NCBI RefSeq assembly: GCF_029504575.1
Contig: NZ_JAQFII010000001.1
Span: forward strand, 1,958,501 to 2,022,500
Source of the DNA: Streptomyces sp. SPB162
GTDB taxonomy: Bacteria; Actinomycetota; Actinomycetes; Streptomycetales; Streptomycetaceae
Reading direction: 5' to 3'
Length of the DNA stretch: 64,000 nucleotides
Shown here in pieces: positions 8,117 through 15,822 of this stretch. The notes beneath the pieces were generated by a model that worked only from the letters and a program-made list of their open reading frames with translations, was not told where the DNA came from and did no database searches. The translations under genes and the position numbers were made by a program. Position 1 is the stretch's first letter. Each line of letters starts with the position of its first letter.

Positions 8117-9498
8117 CGGGCCGTGCCTTCCGTGGTGAGGTGCAGGAGCGCTGTGAGGTCGGCGGGCCGGGTGTGGGGGTTGAGCAGGGTCGCTTTGAGC
8201 CAGAGGCGTCCGTCGGCGTGGGCGCGGCCGAGTACGGCGTGGCCGTCGTGCAGGAGGCGGCGGCGCAATGCGGCGACCTGGGCGTCGTCTGCGTGGGTGG
8301 GGCGGAACAGGACGGTGCTGATCTCGGGGCGGCCGCGCAGGGTGAGGGCGGGGTGGGCGTCGATGAGGTCGGCGAGGTGCTGGGCCTGGTCGCAGACGGT
8401 GTCGATGAGGGCGCCGAGTCCTTCGCGGCCCAGTGCCCGCAGGGTGACGGCGATCTTGAACACGTCGGGTCGGCGGGTGGTGCGCAGGGAGCGGCCGAGG
8501 AGGTCGGGCAGGCCCGCTTCGGTGTCGTCGTCCGCGTTGAGGTAGTCGGTCTGGTGGTCCAGCGGCCGTAGTGCGGAGGTGTCGCGTACGGCGAGGAGGC
8601 CGGCGGCGACGGGTTGCCAGCCGAGTTTGTGCAGGTCCAGGGTGACGGAGTCGGCGAACGGCAGACCGTCGAGGCGGTGTGCTTCGCGGTCGCTGAACAG
8701 CAGGGGTCCGCCGTAGGCGGCGTCGATGTGGAGTTCGGCACCGTGGGCGGCGGTGAGGTGGGCGATTTCGGGGAGGGGGTCGATGGCGCCGGTGTCGGTG
8801 GTTCCGGCGGTCGCCACGACGAGTACGGGGCCGGCGTTGGTCAGCTCACCGAGAGCGGTGTGGAGGGTGGCGGGGTCGAGGATGCCGGCGGGGGTGGGCA
8901 GGACGAGGGCCGGTGGCAGGCCGAGGAGCCAACCGGCGCGTTGGATGCTGTGGTGGGCGTTGGCTCCGCACAGCACCCGCAGGGCGGGGGCGCCGGGTTG
9001 GCGTTCGCGGGCGAGCAGCAGGGCGAGGTGGTTGGACTCGGTGCCGCCGGTGGTGATCAGCGCGTCGGGGGCGCGGTGGCCGGGGTAGACGAGGGCGGCG
9101 AGCGCGGCGGTGGTCTCGGCTTCGAGGGCCGCGGCGGCGGGGGCCTGGTCCCAGGAGTCGAGGGACGGGTTGAGGGCGCCGGCGGCGAGGTCGGCGGCGA
9201 CGGCGAGGGCCAGCGGTGGGCAGTGCAGATGGGCGACGCAGCGCGGATGCGCGGGGTCGGCCGCTCCGGCGGCGAAGGCGTGTACGAGGGTGCGCAGCGC
9301 GTGCTCGGCGCCCGTTCCGGTGTGCGGGATGACGGGGGTGCACGCGTCGCGTACGTGGCGGGTGACGGCGTCGGGGCCGCCGGCCGGGAGGGGGCCGCCG
9401 CGGGCGGTGGCTCCGGTGGTGAGTGCGTCGAGGACCGTGTCCAGCAGGGGGCGCAGGTGGGCGGGTCCTGTGATCCCTCCGGCGAGCTGGGGTGGCAT
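8113..9498 (-). CDS. PLP-dependent decarboxylase (group II, DesA-like)
   Basis: The group II decarboxylase fold is clear: HPRCVAHLHCPPLA, TTGGTESNHLALLLAR, the loop VATAGTTDTGAIDP, the cofactor aspartate in HIDAAYGGP, and the Schiff-base lysine in LDLHKLGWQP. Homologues decarboxylate lysine, ornithine, DAB or aspartate; pairing with an N-monooxygenase suggests lysine or ornithine to a diamine. The ATG at 9498 (MPPQLAGG) is preferred because AGGGG precedes it and the family starts there. An upstream in-frame ATG at 9567 would add 23 poorly conserved residues. The acyltransferase and NIS synthetase that complete desferrioxamine clusters (desC, desD) are absent nearby, and no DmdR-type iron box is visible upstream. 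Confidence 0.85.
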   Translation of the reverse strand: MPPQLAGGITGPAHLRPLLDTVLDALTTGATARGGPLPAGGPDAVTRHVRDACTPVIPHTGTGAEHALRTLVHAFAAGAADPAHPRCVAHLHCPPLALAVAADLAAGALNPSLDSWDQAPAAAALEAETTAALAALVYPGHRAPDALITTGGTESNHLALLLARERQPGAPALRVLCGANAHHSIQRAGWLLGLPPALVLPTPAGILDPATLHTALGELTNAGPVLVVATAGTTDTGAIDPLPEIAHLTAAHGAELHIDAAYGGPLLFSDREAHRLDGLPFADSVTLDLHKLGWQPVAAGLLAVRDTSALRPLDHQTDYLNADDDTEAGLPDLLGRSLRTTRRPDVFKIAVTLRALGREGLGALIDTVCDQAQHLADLIDAHPALTLRGRPEISTVLFRPTHADDAQVAALRRRLLHDGHAVLGRAHADGRLWLKATLLNPHTRPADLTALLHLTTEGTAR

Positions 9499-9636
9499 GA
9501 GGTGGCCCCTTCGCGGTCGCTGCCTGTCGAGCGGGCGGTTCCGCCCGGTGTGCTCAACGAGGGCCACCGGTCAGGGGTATCGCGGGGTGGTACGGAGGAT
9601 CGGAATCCGGCCGATGAGGACGCGGCGGGCCGCGGT

Positions 9637-9668
9637 CCGGGGTGCCCGCGCGGTCGTGGGCACCCCGG
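9637..9668 (-). terminator. pepN terminator hairpin
   Basis: An 11-bp perfect stem (CCGGGGTGCCC / GGGCACCCCGG) with a 10-nt loop lies just beyond the pepN stop. It separates pepN from the decarboxylase gene, which therefore probably has its own promoter in 9499-9636. Confidence 0.65.
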
Positions 9669-9679
9669 CTCACAAGCGG

Positions 9680-12205
9680 TTACGGGTAGGTCGCCCGGAT
9701 CTTCAACGCGCGCTGCAGGTCGTGGAGTTGGTCGGCGAGCTGGCGGCGCAGCGCCGGCACCGGGTTGGCGTCGCGCAGGCATTCGCCGCCCAGGCGCAGG
9801 GTGGAGGGGTCGGTGGCCGTGGTGGGGAACGCGTACCGGCCGGCGGCGGTGGCGAGGGCGGGGCCGCGGCGGGCGGCGACCGCGGTGGCCGCGGCGAAGT
9901 AGAGCGGCACGTATCCGTGCAGCAGTTCGTGCTGTTCGGGCTGCCAGAAGCCCTGGGCGGTGGCGGTGAACAGGTAGGCCGACAGGGAGTCGTCCTCGAA
10001 CATCGAGGTCCAGGCGGCGTGTTTGGCCCGCGGGTCGGGCAGCGCGGCGCGGCAGCGGGCGGCGCCCTCCTCGCCGGAGGCGCTGGGGTCGCGGGCGAGT
10101 TCCGCGGCGATGTCGTCGGGGGTGGCGGCGCCGAGGACGGTGAGCCGCAGCAACAGCCGCCAGCGCAGTTCGGGGTCGAGGGCGGGTCCGTCGGTGGTGC
10201 GGCCGTCGGTGGTGCGTCGGTCGGTGATGCGCCCGTCGGTGAGCCAGTCGCGCAGCCGTGCGGTGTCGGCCCCGGGGGTGGCGCAGTCGATCAGGGTGCG
10301 GGCGGCGCTGAGGTGCAGGGCGGCGGAGTCGCCGGCCAGGAAGGTGTGGCAGACCCCGGCGAGCAGGCCCAGGTCGGTGCTGCGGCGGGCGGGGTCGCGG
10401 TAGCGGTCGACGATCTGGCCGCGGGTGAAGGTGAGGACGCCCTGGACGATGGCGGGGTCCGTTTCGGCGGGGAGGTGGCGCAGGACCAGGCCGAGGTAGT
10501 CGCCGGGCGGCAGTTCGCCGTCGCGCACCAGGTCGCGGGCGGCGTTCCAGACCACGGCGCGGGAGAGCGGGTCGGGCAGGCCGCTGAGGCATTCGGTGAC
10601 GGTGGTCCACGACTGGTCGTCGAAGCGGATCTTGGTGTAGCTGAGGTCGCCGTCGTTGAGCAGGACCAGGTCGGGGCGGACGGGCCGGCCTTCGGGCAGC
10701 AGCGGGACGCGGGGGGCGGCGAGGTCCACCGCGAGGCGTTCGCGCAGCACGAGCCGGCAGGTGTCGGTCACCGCGCGGTCGTACAGGCCGACGTTGATGT
10801 GGTGCGGGCGGCTGCCGGTTCTGGCGATGAACGGTGCGGCCGGGGTGTCGAAGTGCGGCTGGAGGGTGTCGACGCCGGTGGTGCGCAGCCACTGTGCGGC
10901 CCATTTGCGGACGTCGCGGCCGGTGGCGCCGCCGAGGGAGTCGATGAAGTCGTCGAGGGTGGCGTTGCCGAAGCGGTGCCGGGCGATGTGGGCGTTGACG
11001 CCCGCGAGGAATTCCTTGGTGCCGAGCCAGGCGACGAGTTGGCGCAGCGCCGAGGCGCCCTTGGCGTAGGAGATGCCGTCGAAGTTCAGCAGCGCGGAGG
11101 CGGTGTCGGGGACGGCTTCGGGGGCGACGGGGTGGGTGGAGGGGCGCTGGTCGGCGTCGTAGCCGAAGACCTTGCGGGCGATGGCGAAGTCGGTCCAGGT
11201 GGTGGTGAAGCCGGTGGCTTCGGCGAGGACCTGGTAGCCCAGGTACTCGGCGAAGGACTCGTTGAGCCAGATGTCGTCCCACCAGCGCAGGGTGACGAGG
11301 TTGCCGAACCACATGTGGGCCATCTCGTGGGCGACGACGACGGCCCGCTGCTGGCGTTCGGGGAGGGTGACGGCGGAGCGGTAGACGTACTCGTCGCGGA
11401 AGGTGACCAGGCCGGGGCTCTCCATGGCGCCCCAGTTGAACTCCGGGACGAACGCCTGGTCGTAGGAGTCGAACGGGTAGGGCTCGTCGAATATCTCGTG
11501 GTACCGGTCGAAGCAGCGGCGGGTGGTGTCGAGGAGTTCGGCCGCGTTGCCGTCGAGGTGCGGTGCCAGGCTCTTGCGGGCGTGCAGGCCGAAGGGCAGT
11601 CCGGCGTGCTCGGTGCGGATGCTGTGCCAGGGTCCGGCCGCGACCGCGAGGAGGTAGCTGCTGATGGGCGGTGTCGGGGCGATCTGCCAGTGCCCTTCGC
11701 CGGTGCGCTGCGCCGTGCCGTTGCCGAGGACCTTCCAGGCGGGCGGGGCGGTGACGGTGACGTCGAAGACGGCCTTGAGGTCGGGCTGGTCGAAGGTGGC
11801 GGTGAGCGCGGGGCAGATGTCGAGGCCGAGCTGGGTGTACGTGTAGACCTCGCCGTCGGCGGGGTCGGTGAAGCGGTGCATGCCTTCGCCGGTGCGGGAG
11901 TAGCGCATGTCCGCGTCGATCCGCAGTTCGTTGTCGGTGCGCAGCCCGGGGAGCGGGAGCCGGCCGTCGTCGAGGGTGCCGGGGTCGAGCGGGCGGCCGT
12001 TGAGTTCGGCGCTGTGCAGGGCGGCGGGCCGTAGCTCGATGAAGGTGGCGGCGCCGTCTTCGCGGGCGGTGAAGCGGATCACCGAGGTGGAGCGGAAGGT
12101 CGCGTCCCCGCAGGTGAGGTCCAGATGGATCGCGTAGTGGTCGACGTCGATCAGGCGGGCGCGGGTCTCGGCCTCGGCGCGAGTCAGGGCTGGCATGCCG
12201 GACAT
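9680..12205 (-). CDS. pepN: Aminopeptidase N (M1 metallopeptidase)
   Basis: The 841-aa enzyme trims N-terminal residues from peptides in the cytosol. The exopeptidase motif appears as GAMESPG in place of the commoner GAMEN. The zinc site is HEMAHMWFGN, followed 18 residues later by NESFAEY, giving the HExxH-x18-E ligands. Length and the long C-terminal helical domain fit actinobacterial PepN. A short internal repeat (RITDRRTTDGRTTDG) in the C-terminal region comes from tandem DNA copies near 10190-10240 and looks like a lineage-specific insertion. Two close ATGs (12205 and 12196) are possible starts. Confidence 0.95.
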   Translation of the reverse strand: MSGMPALTRAEAETRARLIDVDHYAIHLDLTCGDATFRSTSVIRFTAREDGAATFIELRPAALHSAELNGRPLDPGTLDDGRLPLPGLRTDNELRIDADMRYSRTGEGMHRFTDPADGEVYTYTQLGLDICPALTATFDQPDLKAVFDVTVTAPPAWKVLGNGTAQRTGEGHWQIAPTPPISSYLLAVAAGPWHSIRTEHAGLPFGLHARKSLAPHLDGNAAELLDTTRRCFDRYHEIFDEPYPFDSYDQAFVPEFNWGAMESPGLVTFRDEYVYRSAVTLPERQQRAVVVAHEMAHMWFGNLVTLRWWDDIWLNESFAEYLGYQVLAEATGFTTTWTDFAIARKVFGYDADQRPSTHPVAPEAVPDTASALLNFDGISYAKGASALRQLVAWLGTKEFLAGVNAHIARHRFGNATLDDFIDSLGGATGRDVRKWAAQWLRTTGVDTLQPHFDTPAAPFIARTGSRPHHINVGLYDRAVTDTCRLVLRERLAVDLAAPRVPLLPEGRPVRPDLVLLNDGDLSYTKIRFDDQSWTTVTECLSGLPDPLSRAVVWNAARDLVRDGELPPGDYLGLVLRHLPAETDPAIVQGVLTFTRGQIVDRYRDPARRSTDLGLLAGVCHTFLAGDSAALHLSAARTLIDCATPGADTARLRDWLTDGRITDRRTTDGRTTDGPALDPELRWRLLLRLTVLGAATPDDIAAELARDPSASGEEGAARCRAALPDPRAKHAAWTSMFEDDSLSAYLFTATAQGFWQPEQHELLHGYVPLYFAAATAVAARRGPALATAAGRYAFPTTATDPSTLRLGGECLRDANPVPALRRQLADQLHDLQRALKIRATYP

Positions 12206-12259
12206 GCTGCCGTACGGCGGAGCGTCGTCAAAGTGCCGGCCTCGTGTCCGGCGCGCCGG

Positions 12260-13174
12260 TCACGTGCCGGGGTGGTCCGCCGACTGCCGGATGATGCGGC
12301 GGGGGTCCAGCTGGTCGGTGGAGAAGCCGCCGGGCACGGTGCGGTACTGCTGTTCGCGGAAGCGCACGGGGGCGGCGCCGACCCGGCGGGTGAACAGCCG
12401 GCTGAAGTAGGCGGGGTCCTCGTAGCCGACGCGGCGGGCGACGGCGGCGACCGGCAGGTCGGTGGCGGCGAGGAGTTCCTTGGCGCGGCCGAGCCGGATG
12501 CCGAGCAGGTAGTCCTTGGGGCTGCAGCCGGCGCTGCTGCGGACCGCGGCACGCAGTTCGGCCAGGGTCATGCCGTGCCGGGTGGCGTGTTCCGCGATGG
12601 TCAGTGACAGGAACGCGTCGCGGGCGAGGGCGTCGAGCACCCGGTCGCCGTCGCCGGTGGTGTCGGCGCGGGCCCGGCGCAGGGCGACGAGGAGTTCGTG
12701 GACGGCGGCGGAGCTCTCGACTTCCAGCAGGGGGTTTCCCGGGCGGGCGGCGCGGGCTATGCGGGCGATGACGGCGCGCGGTCCTGTGGTGTCGCTGAGC
12801 GGGACGATGGGCCGGTCGGGCTCGATGTAGCCGAGTTCGGTGTAGGTGGCGGCGGCCGGTCCGGTGAAGTCGACGAAGCTCTCGTCCCAGCCGCTGCCGG
12901 GGTGCGGCGCGTAGTGGTGTTCGGCGTCGGGGGTGAGCCAGAGCAGGGTGGGCGCGGTGATCTCGACGGCGTCGCCGCCGCGGTGCCGGAACCAGCCGGT
13001 GCCGGCGCTGATGACGACGGCGACGTGGTGGTCGATGGTGCGCGGCCCGACGGTGGGCAGCGCCCCGTGCTGCATGCCGACGCCGAGGCATACCAGGCCG
13101 AGCCGGTGGTGGACCGGGTTCGGGGTGAAGTAGCGCATCCATGTATGGAACATCGAGGACCGATCTTCGCTCAT
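12260..13174 (-). CDS. AraC-family transcriptional regulator
   Basis: The 304-aa protein has an N-terminal cupin-type ligand-binding domain (HHVAVVISAGTGWFRHRGG ... WLTPDAEHHYAPHPGSGW, roughly residues 25-130). A C-terminal double HTH follows, ending in the family signature VAAVARRVGYEDPAYFSRLFTRRVGAAPVRFRE at about 245-280. Such regulators usually sense sugars or related metabolites. The start is uncertain: ATG at 13174 gives the longest form, with further ATGs at 13153 and 13138, none with a good SD. pepN follows 54 bp downstream on the same strand, while the gene at 13358 is divergent. Confidence 0.85.
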   Translation of the reverse strand: MSEDRSSMFHTWMRYFTPNPVHHRLGLVCLGVGMQHGALPTVGPRTIDHHVAVVISAGTGWFRHRGGDAVEITAPTLLWLTPDAEHHYAPHPGSGWDESFVDFTGPAAATYTELGYIEPDRPIVPLSDTTGPRAVIARIARAARPGNPLLEVESSAAVHELLVALRRARADTTGDGDRVLDALARDAFLSLTIAEHATRHGMTLAELRAAVRSSAGCSPKDYLLGIRLGRAKELLAATDLPVAAVARRVGYEDPAYFSRLFTRRVGAAPVRFREQQYRTVPGGFSTDQLDPRRIIRQSADHPGT

Positions 13175-13357
13175 GGAGTGCGGTGGTGGCCAGGGGGCGG
13201 GGGCCCGCCCGCGCGCTGTGGGGGCGGCCGGTGTGGTCCCGCGATCCCGGGGTCCTCCTATGGAGGCACCACCAGTGGTTTTGGCGTCCAACCGGGTGTT
13301 GACGCGTAATCTCGAAAGGTCACCGGTCCGCACGGGTGGCCGGCGGGGGAGGTGGTT

Positions 13358-14245
13358 GTGACCGAGATCGAGCACGGGTTCCCGCACCTCGCCACGGTCC
13401 GGAGGTCGCTCACCGCGCTGTACCGGCGGCTGTCGGCCGACACGGTCGGGCAGTACGCGGCGAGCGTGCGTCCGGAGTCGGTGGAGTTCCCGCCGGACGA
13501 GGACCCGTATCTGGGGGCGCAGCGCGTGGCGCGCGTCATGCTGCAGCACTTCCGGCTGCCGGACGCCCGGATGGTGGTGGGGTTCCGCGACATGGTGCAC
13601 GCGGGCAATGTCGAGCTGACGGCGGGTCCCGAGTACTTCGTCGAGCTGCACTCGCGGTTCAAGACGGACCGCCGTGACGTGGGCGCCGCGCTGGCGCACG
13701 AGGTGATGCACGTCTACCTGCACCGTCTGGGACTGGAGCTGCCCGGCACCCGGGACAACGAGATCCTGACCGACACCGCGACCGCGTTCCTGGGGGCGGG
13801 GTGGCTGCTGCTGGACTCGTACCGGGAGGAGCCGGCGATCCGGGAGGACCGGTTGATGATGTCGGCGTACAAGCTGGGGTATCTGACGCCGGAGGAGTAC
13901 GGCTATGTGCTCGCGAAGCGGGCGCTGGTCTTCGGGGACGACATCGAGCCGTGGTTCAGCAGTCCGCTGGCGCGCGACGCCTACCGGGCCGGGCTGGTCC
14001 TCGCCGAGCAGGAGCGGCGGCAGCCGCCGCTGCTCGCGGCGGGGTGGGCGGCCCGGCGGCGCTACGCCAAGGACCGGCGGGCGGGTACCCCCTCCCCCGA
14101 AGCGGGCTACGCGTTCGAGACGGCCGCCCCACGGCGCGTCTCGTTCCCGTGCCCGACCTGCCACCAGCGCATCCGGGTGCCGGTGCGGGGACGTGTCACC
14201 GTGCGCTGCGCGCTGTGCCGGACGCTCCTGGAGTGCGACACCTGA
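13358..14245 (+). CDS. Putative zinc metallopeptidase with C-terminal zinc ribbon
   Basis: The 295-aa protein carries HEVMHVYLHRLG (an HExxH motif in the AALAHEVMH helix) and, about 20 residues on, EILTDTA, which could supply the third ligand. At the C terminus CPTCHQRIRVP ... CALCRTLLEC forms a zinc-ribbon/DUF-type knuckle. GTG at 13358 is preferred over GTG at 13352 because the GGGGGAGG SD then sits 5 nt upstream. No signal peptide or membrane segment is seen, so it is cytoplasmic. No named family is recognised with confidence. Peptidase activity is inferred only from the motif. Confidence 0.75.
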   Translation: MTEIEHGFPHLATVRRSLTALYRRLSADTVGQYAASVRPESVEFPPDEDPYLGAQRVARVMLQHFRLPDARMVVGFRDMVHAGNVELTAGPEYFVELHSRFKTDRRDVGAALAHEVMHVYLHRLGLELPGTRDNEILTDTATAFLGAGWLLLDSYREEPAIREDRLMMSAYKLGYLTPEEYGYVLAKRALVFGDDIEPWFSSPLARDAYRAGLVLAEQERRQPPLLAAGWAARRRYAKDRRAGTPSPEAGYAFETAAPRRVSFPCPTCHQRIRVPVRGRVTVRCALCRTLLECDT

Positions 14246-14273
14246 CCGTCTCCGTGAGGTGCGCGGAAAGGGC

Positions 14274-14317
14274 GACGCGACGCCTGCCCCCGTGGTCGGG
14301 GTGGGCAGGCGCCGCGT
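14274..14317. terminator. Bidirectional terminator between the zinc-peptidase gene and gltD
   Basis: A long stem (14274-14289 with 14302-14317, one mismatch; core CGCCTGCCC/GGGCAGGCG) is followed by TT and lies between two convergent genes. Confidence 0.7.
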
Positions 14318-14361
14318 CTTGTTCCGCACTTCGTTGTACGGGACAGCTGGGGTGGTGCGGG

Positions 14362-15822
14362 TCAGACGGTGAGCGGGCGGTCCGTCGGCCGGACCGGGGC
14401 GTGCAGGGTGCTGTGGCCGGTCAGGAAGCGGTCCACCGCGCTGGCGGCCGAACGGCCTTCGGCGATGGCCCACACGATGAGCGACTGGCCGCGGCCCGCG
14501 TCTCCGGCGACGAACACGCCGTTGACGTTGGTCGCGTACTGCTGGTCGCGGGCGATGTTGCCGCGCGCGTCCAGGGCCAGGCCGAGCTGGTCGATCAGGC
14601 CGTTCTTCTGGTCGGTGCCGGTGAAGCCCATGGCCAGCGTGACGAGCTGGGCCGGGATGGTGCGCTCGGTGCCCGGCTGCTGCACGAACTTCCCGTCCTG
14701 GAACGCCACCTCGACCAGGTGCAGCGACTGGACGTTGCCGTCCTCGTCGCCCTCGAACTTCATCGTGTTGACGGCGTAGACCCGCTCGCCGCCCTCCTCG
14801 TGCGCCGAGGTGACCTTGTACGTCATCGGCATCGTCGGCCAGGGCTGGTTGTCCGGGCGGTCCTCGGTCGGCCGCGGCATGATCTCCAGCTGGGTGACCG
14901 AGGCCGCGCCCTGGCGGTGGGCGGTGCCGACGCAGTCGGCGCCGGTGTCGCCGCCGCCGATGACGACCACGTGCTTGCCCGCGGCGGTGATCGGAGGGGC
15001 GACGAAGTCGCCCTCCTGCACCTTGTTGGCGAGCGGCAGGTACTCCATCGCCTGGTGGATGCCGCCGAGCTCGCGGCCCGGCACCGGCAGGTCGCGGGCC
15101 TGGGTGGCGCCGGCGGCGATGACGACCGCGTCATAGCGCTTCTTGAGCTTGTCGCCCAGCAGGTCGGTGCCGATCTGGACACCGGTGCGGAACTTGGTGC
15201 CCTCCGCGCGCATCTGCTCGATGCGGCGGTTGATGTGCCGCTTCTCCATCTTGAACTCGGGGATGCCGTAGCGCAGCAGGCCGCCGATGCGGTCGGCGCG
15301 CTCGTACACCGCGACCGTGTGGCCGGCGCGGGTCAGCTGCTGGGCGGCGGCGAGTCCCGCCGGGCCCGAGCCGATGACGGCGACGGTCTTGCCGGACAGC
15401 CGCTCGGGCGGCTGCGGGGTCACGTCGCCGCTGTCCCACGCCTTGTCGATGATGGTGACTTCGACGTTCTTGATGGTGACGGCGTCCTGGTTGATGCCCA
15501 GCACGCAGGCGGACTCGCAGGGCGCGGGGCACAGCCGGCCGGTGAACTCCGGGAAGTTGTTGGTCGCGTGCAGCCGCTCGCTGGCCGCGGTCCAGTCCTC
15601 GCGGTAGGCGTAGTCGTTCCACTCGGGGATGAGGTTTCCGAGCGGGCAGCCGTTGTGGCAGAACGGGATGCCGCAGTCCATGCAGCGGCCGGCCTGCTTG
15701 CTGATGATCGGCAACAGCCCGCCGGGGATGTAGACCTCGTTCCAGTCCTGCTTGCGCTCCTCGACGGGACGCCGGTCGCACAGCTGGCGGGGCGTGGTGA
15801 GGAAGCCCTTGGGGTCAGCCAT
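14362..15822 (-). CDS. gltD: Glutamate synthase small subunit (NADPH)
   Basis: The 486-aa subunit supplies electrons from NADPH for glutamate synthesis from glutamine and 2-oxoglutarate. N-terminal cysteine clusters (CMDCGIPFCHNGCPLGN and CESACVLG) bind the 4Fe-4S centres. The FAD fold is VIGSGPAGLAAAQQL and the NADPH fold is VIGGGDTGADCVGTA. The ATG at 15822 overlaps the end of the corrected gltB frame by 8 bp, so translation is coupled. The window shows no other gene in this operon. Confidence 0.96.
   Translation of the reverse strand: MADPKGFLTTPRQLCDRRPVEERKQDWNEVYIPGGLLPIISKQAGRCMDCGIPFCHNGCPLGNLIPEWNDYAYREDWTAASERLHATNNFPEFTGRLCPAPCESACVLGINQDAVTIKNVEVTIIDKAWDSGDVTPQPPERLSGKTVAVIGSGPAGLAAAQQLTRAGHTVAVYERADRIGGLLRYGIPEFKMEKRHINRRIEQMRAEGTKFRTGVQIGTDLLGDKLKKRYDAVVIAAGATQARDLPVPGRELGGIHQAMEYLPLANKVQEGDFVAPPITAAGKHVVVIGGGDTGADCVGTAHRQGAASVTQLEIMPRPTEDRPDNQPWPTMPMTYKVTSAHEEGGERVYAVNTMKFEGDEDGNVQSLHLVEVAFQDGKFVQQPGTERTIPAQLVTLAMGFTGTDQKNGLIDQLGLALDARGNIARDQQYATNVNGVFVAGDAGRGQSLIVWAIAEGRSAASAVDRFLTGHSTLHAPVRPTDRPLTV

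Noticed and set aside
9499..9636. Iron box before the decarboxylase/monooxygenase pair
   Set aside because: No sequence close to the DmdR1/IdeR consensus was seen.
9110..12034. 974-codon plus-strand frame over pepN
   Set aside because: Gly/Val/Ala-rich antisense shadow of pepN, without start signal or homology.
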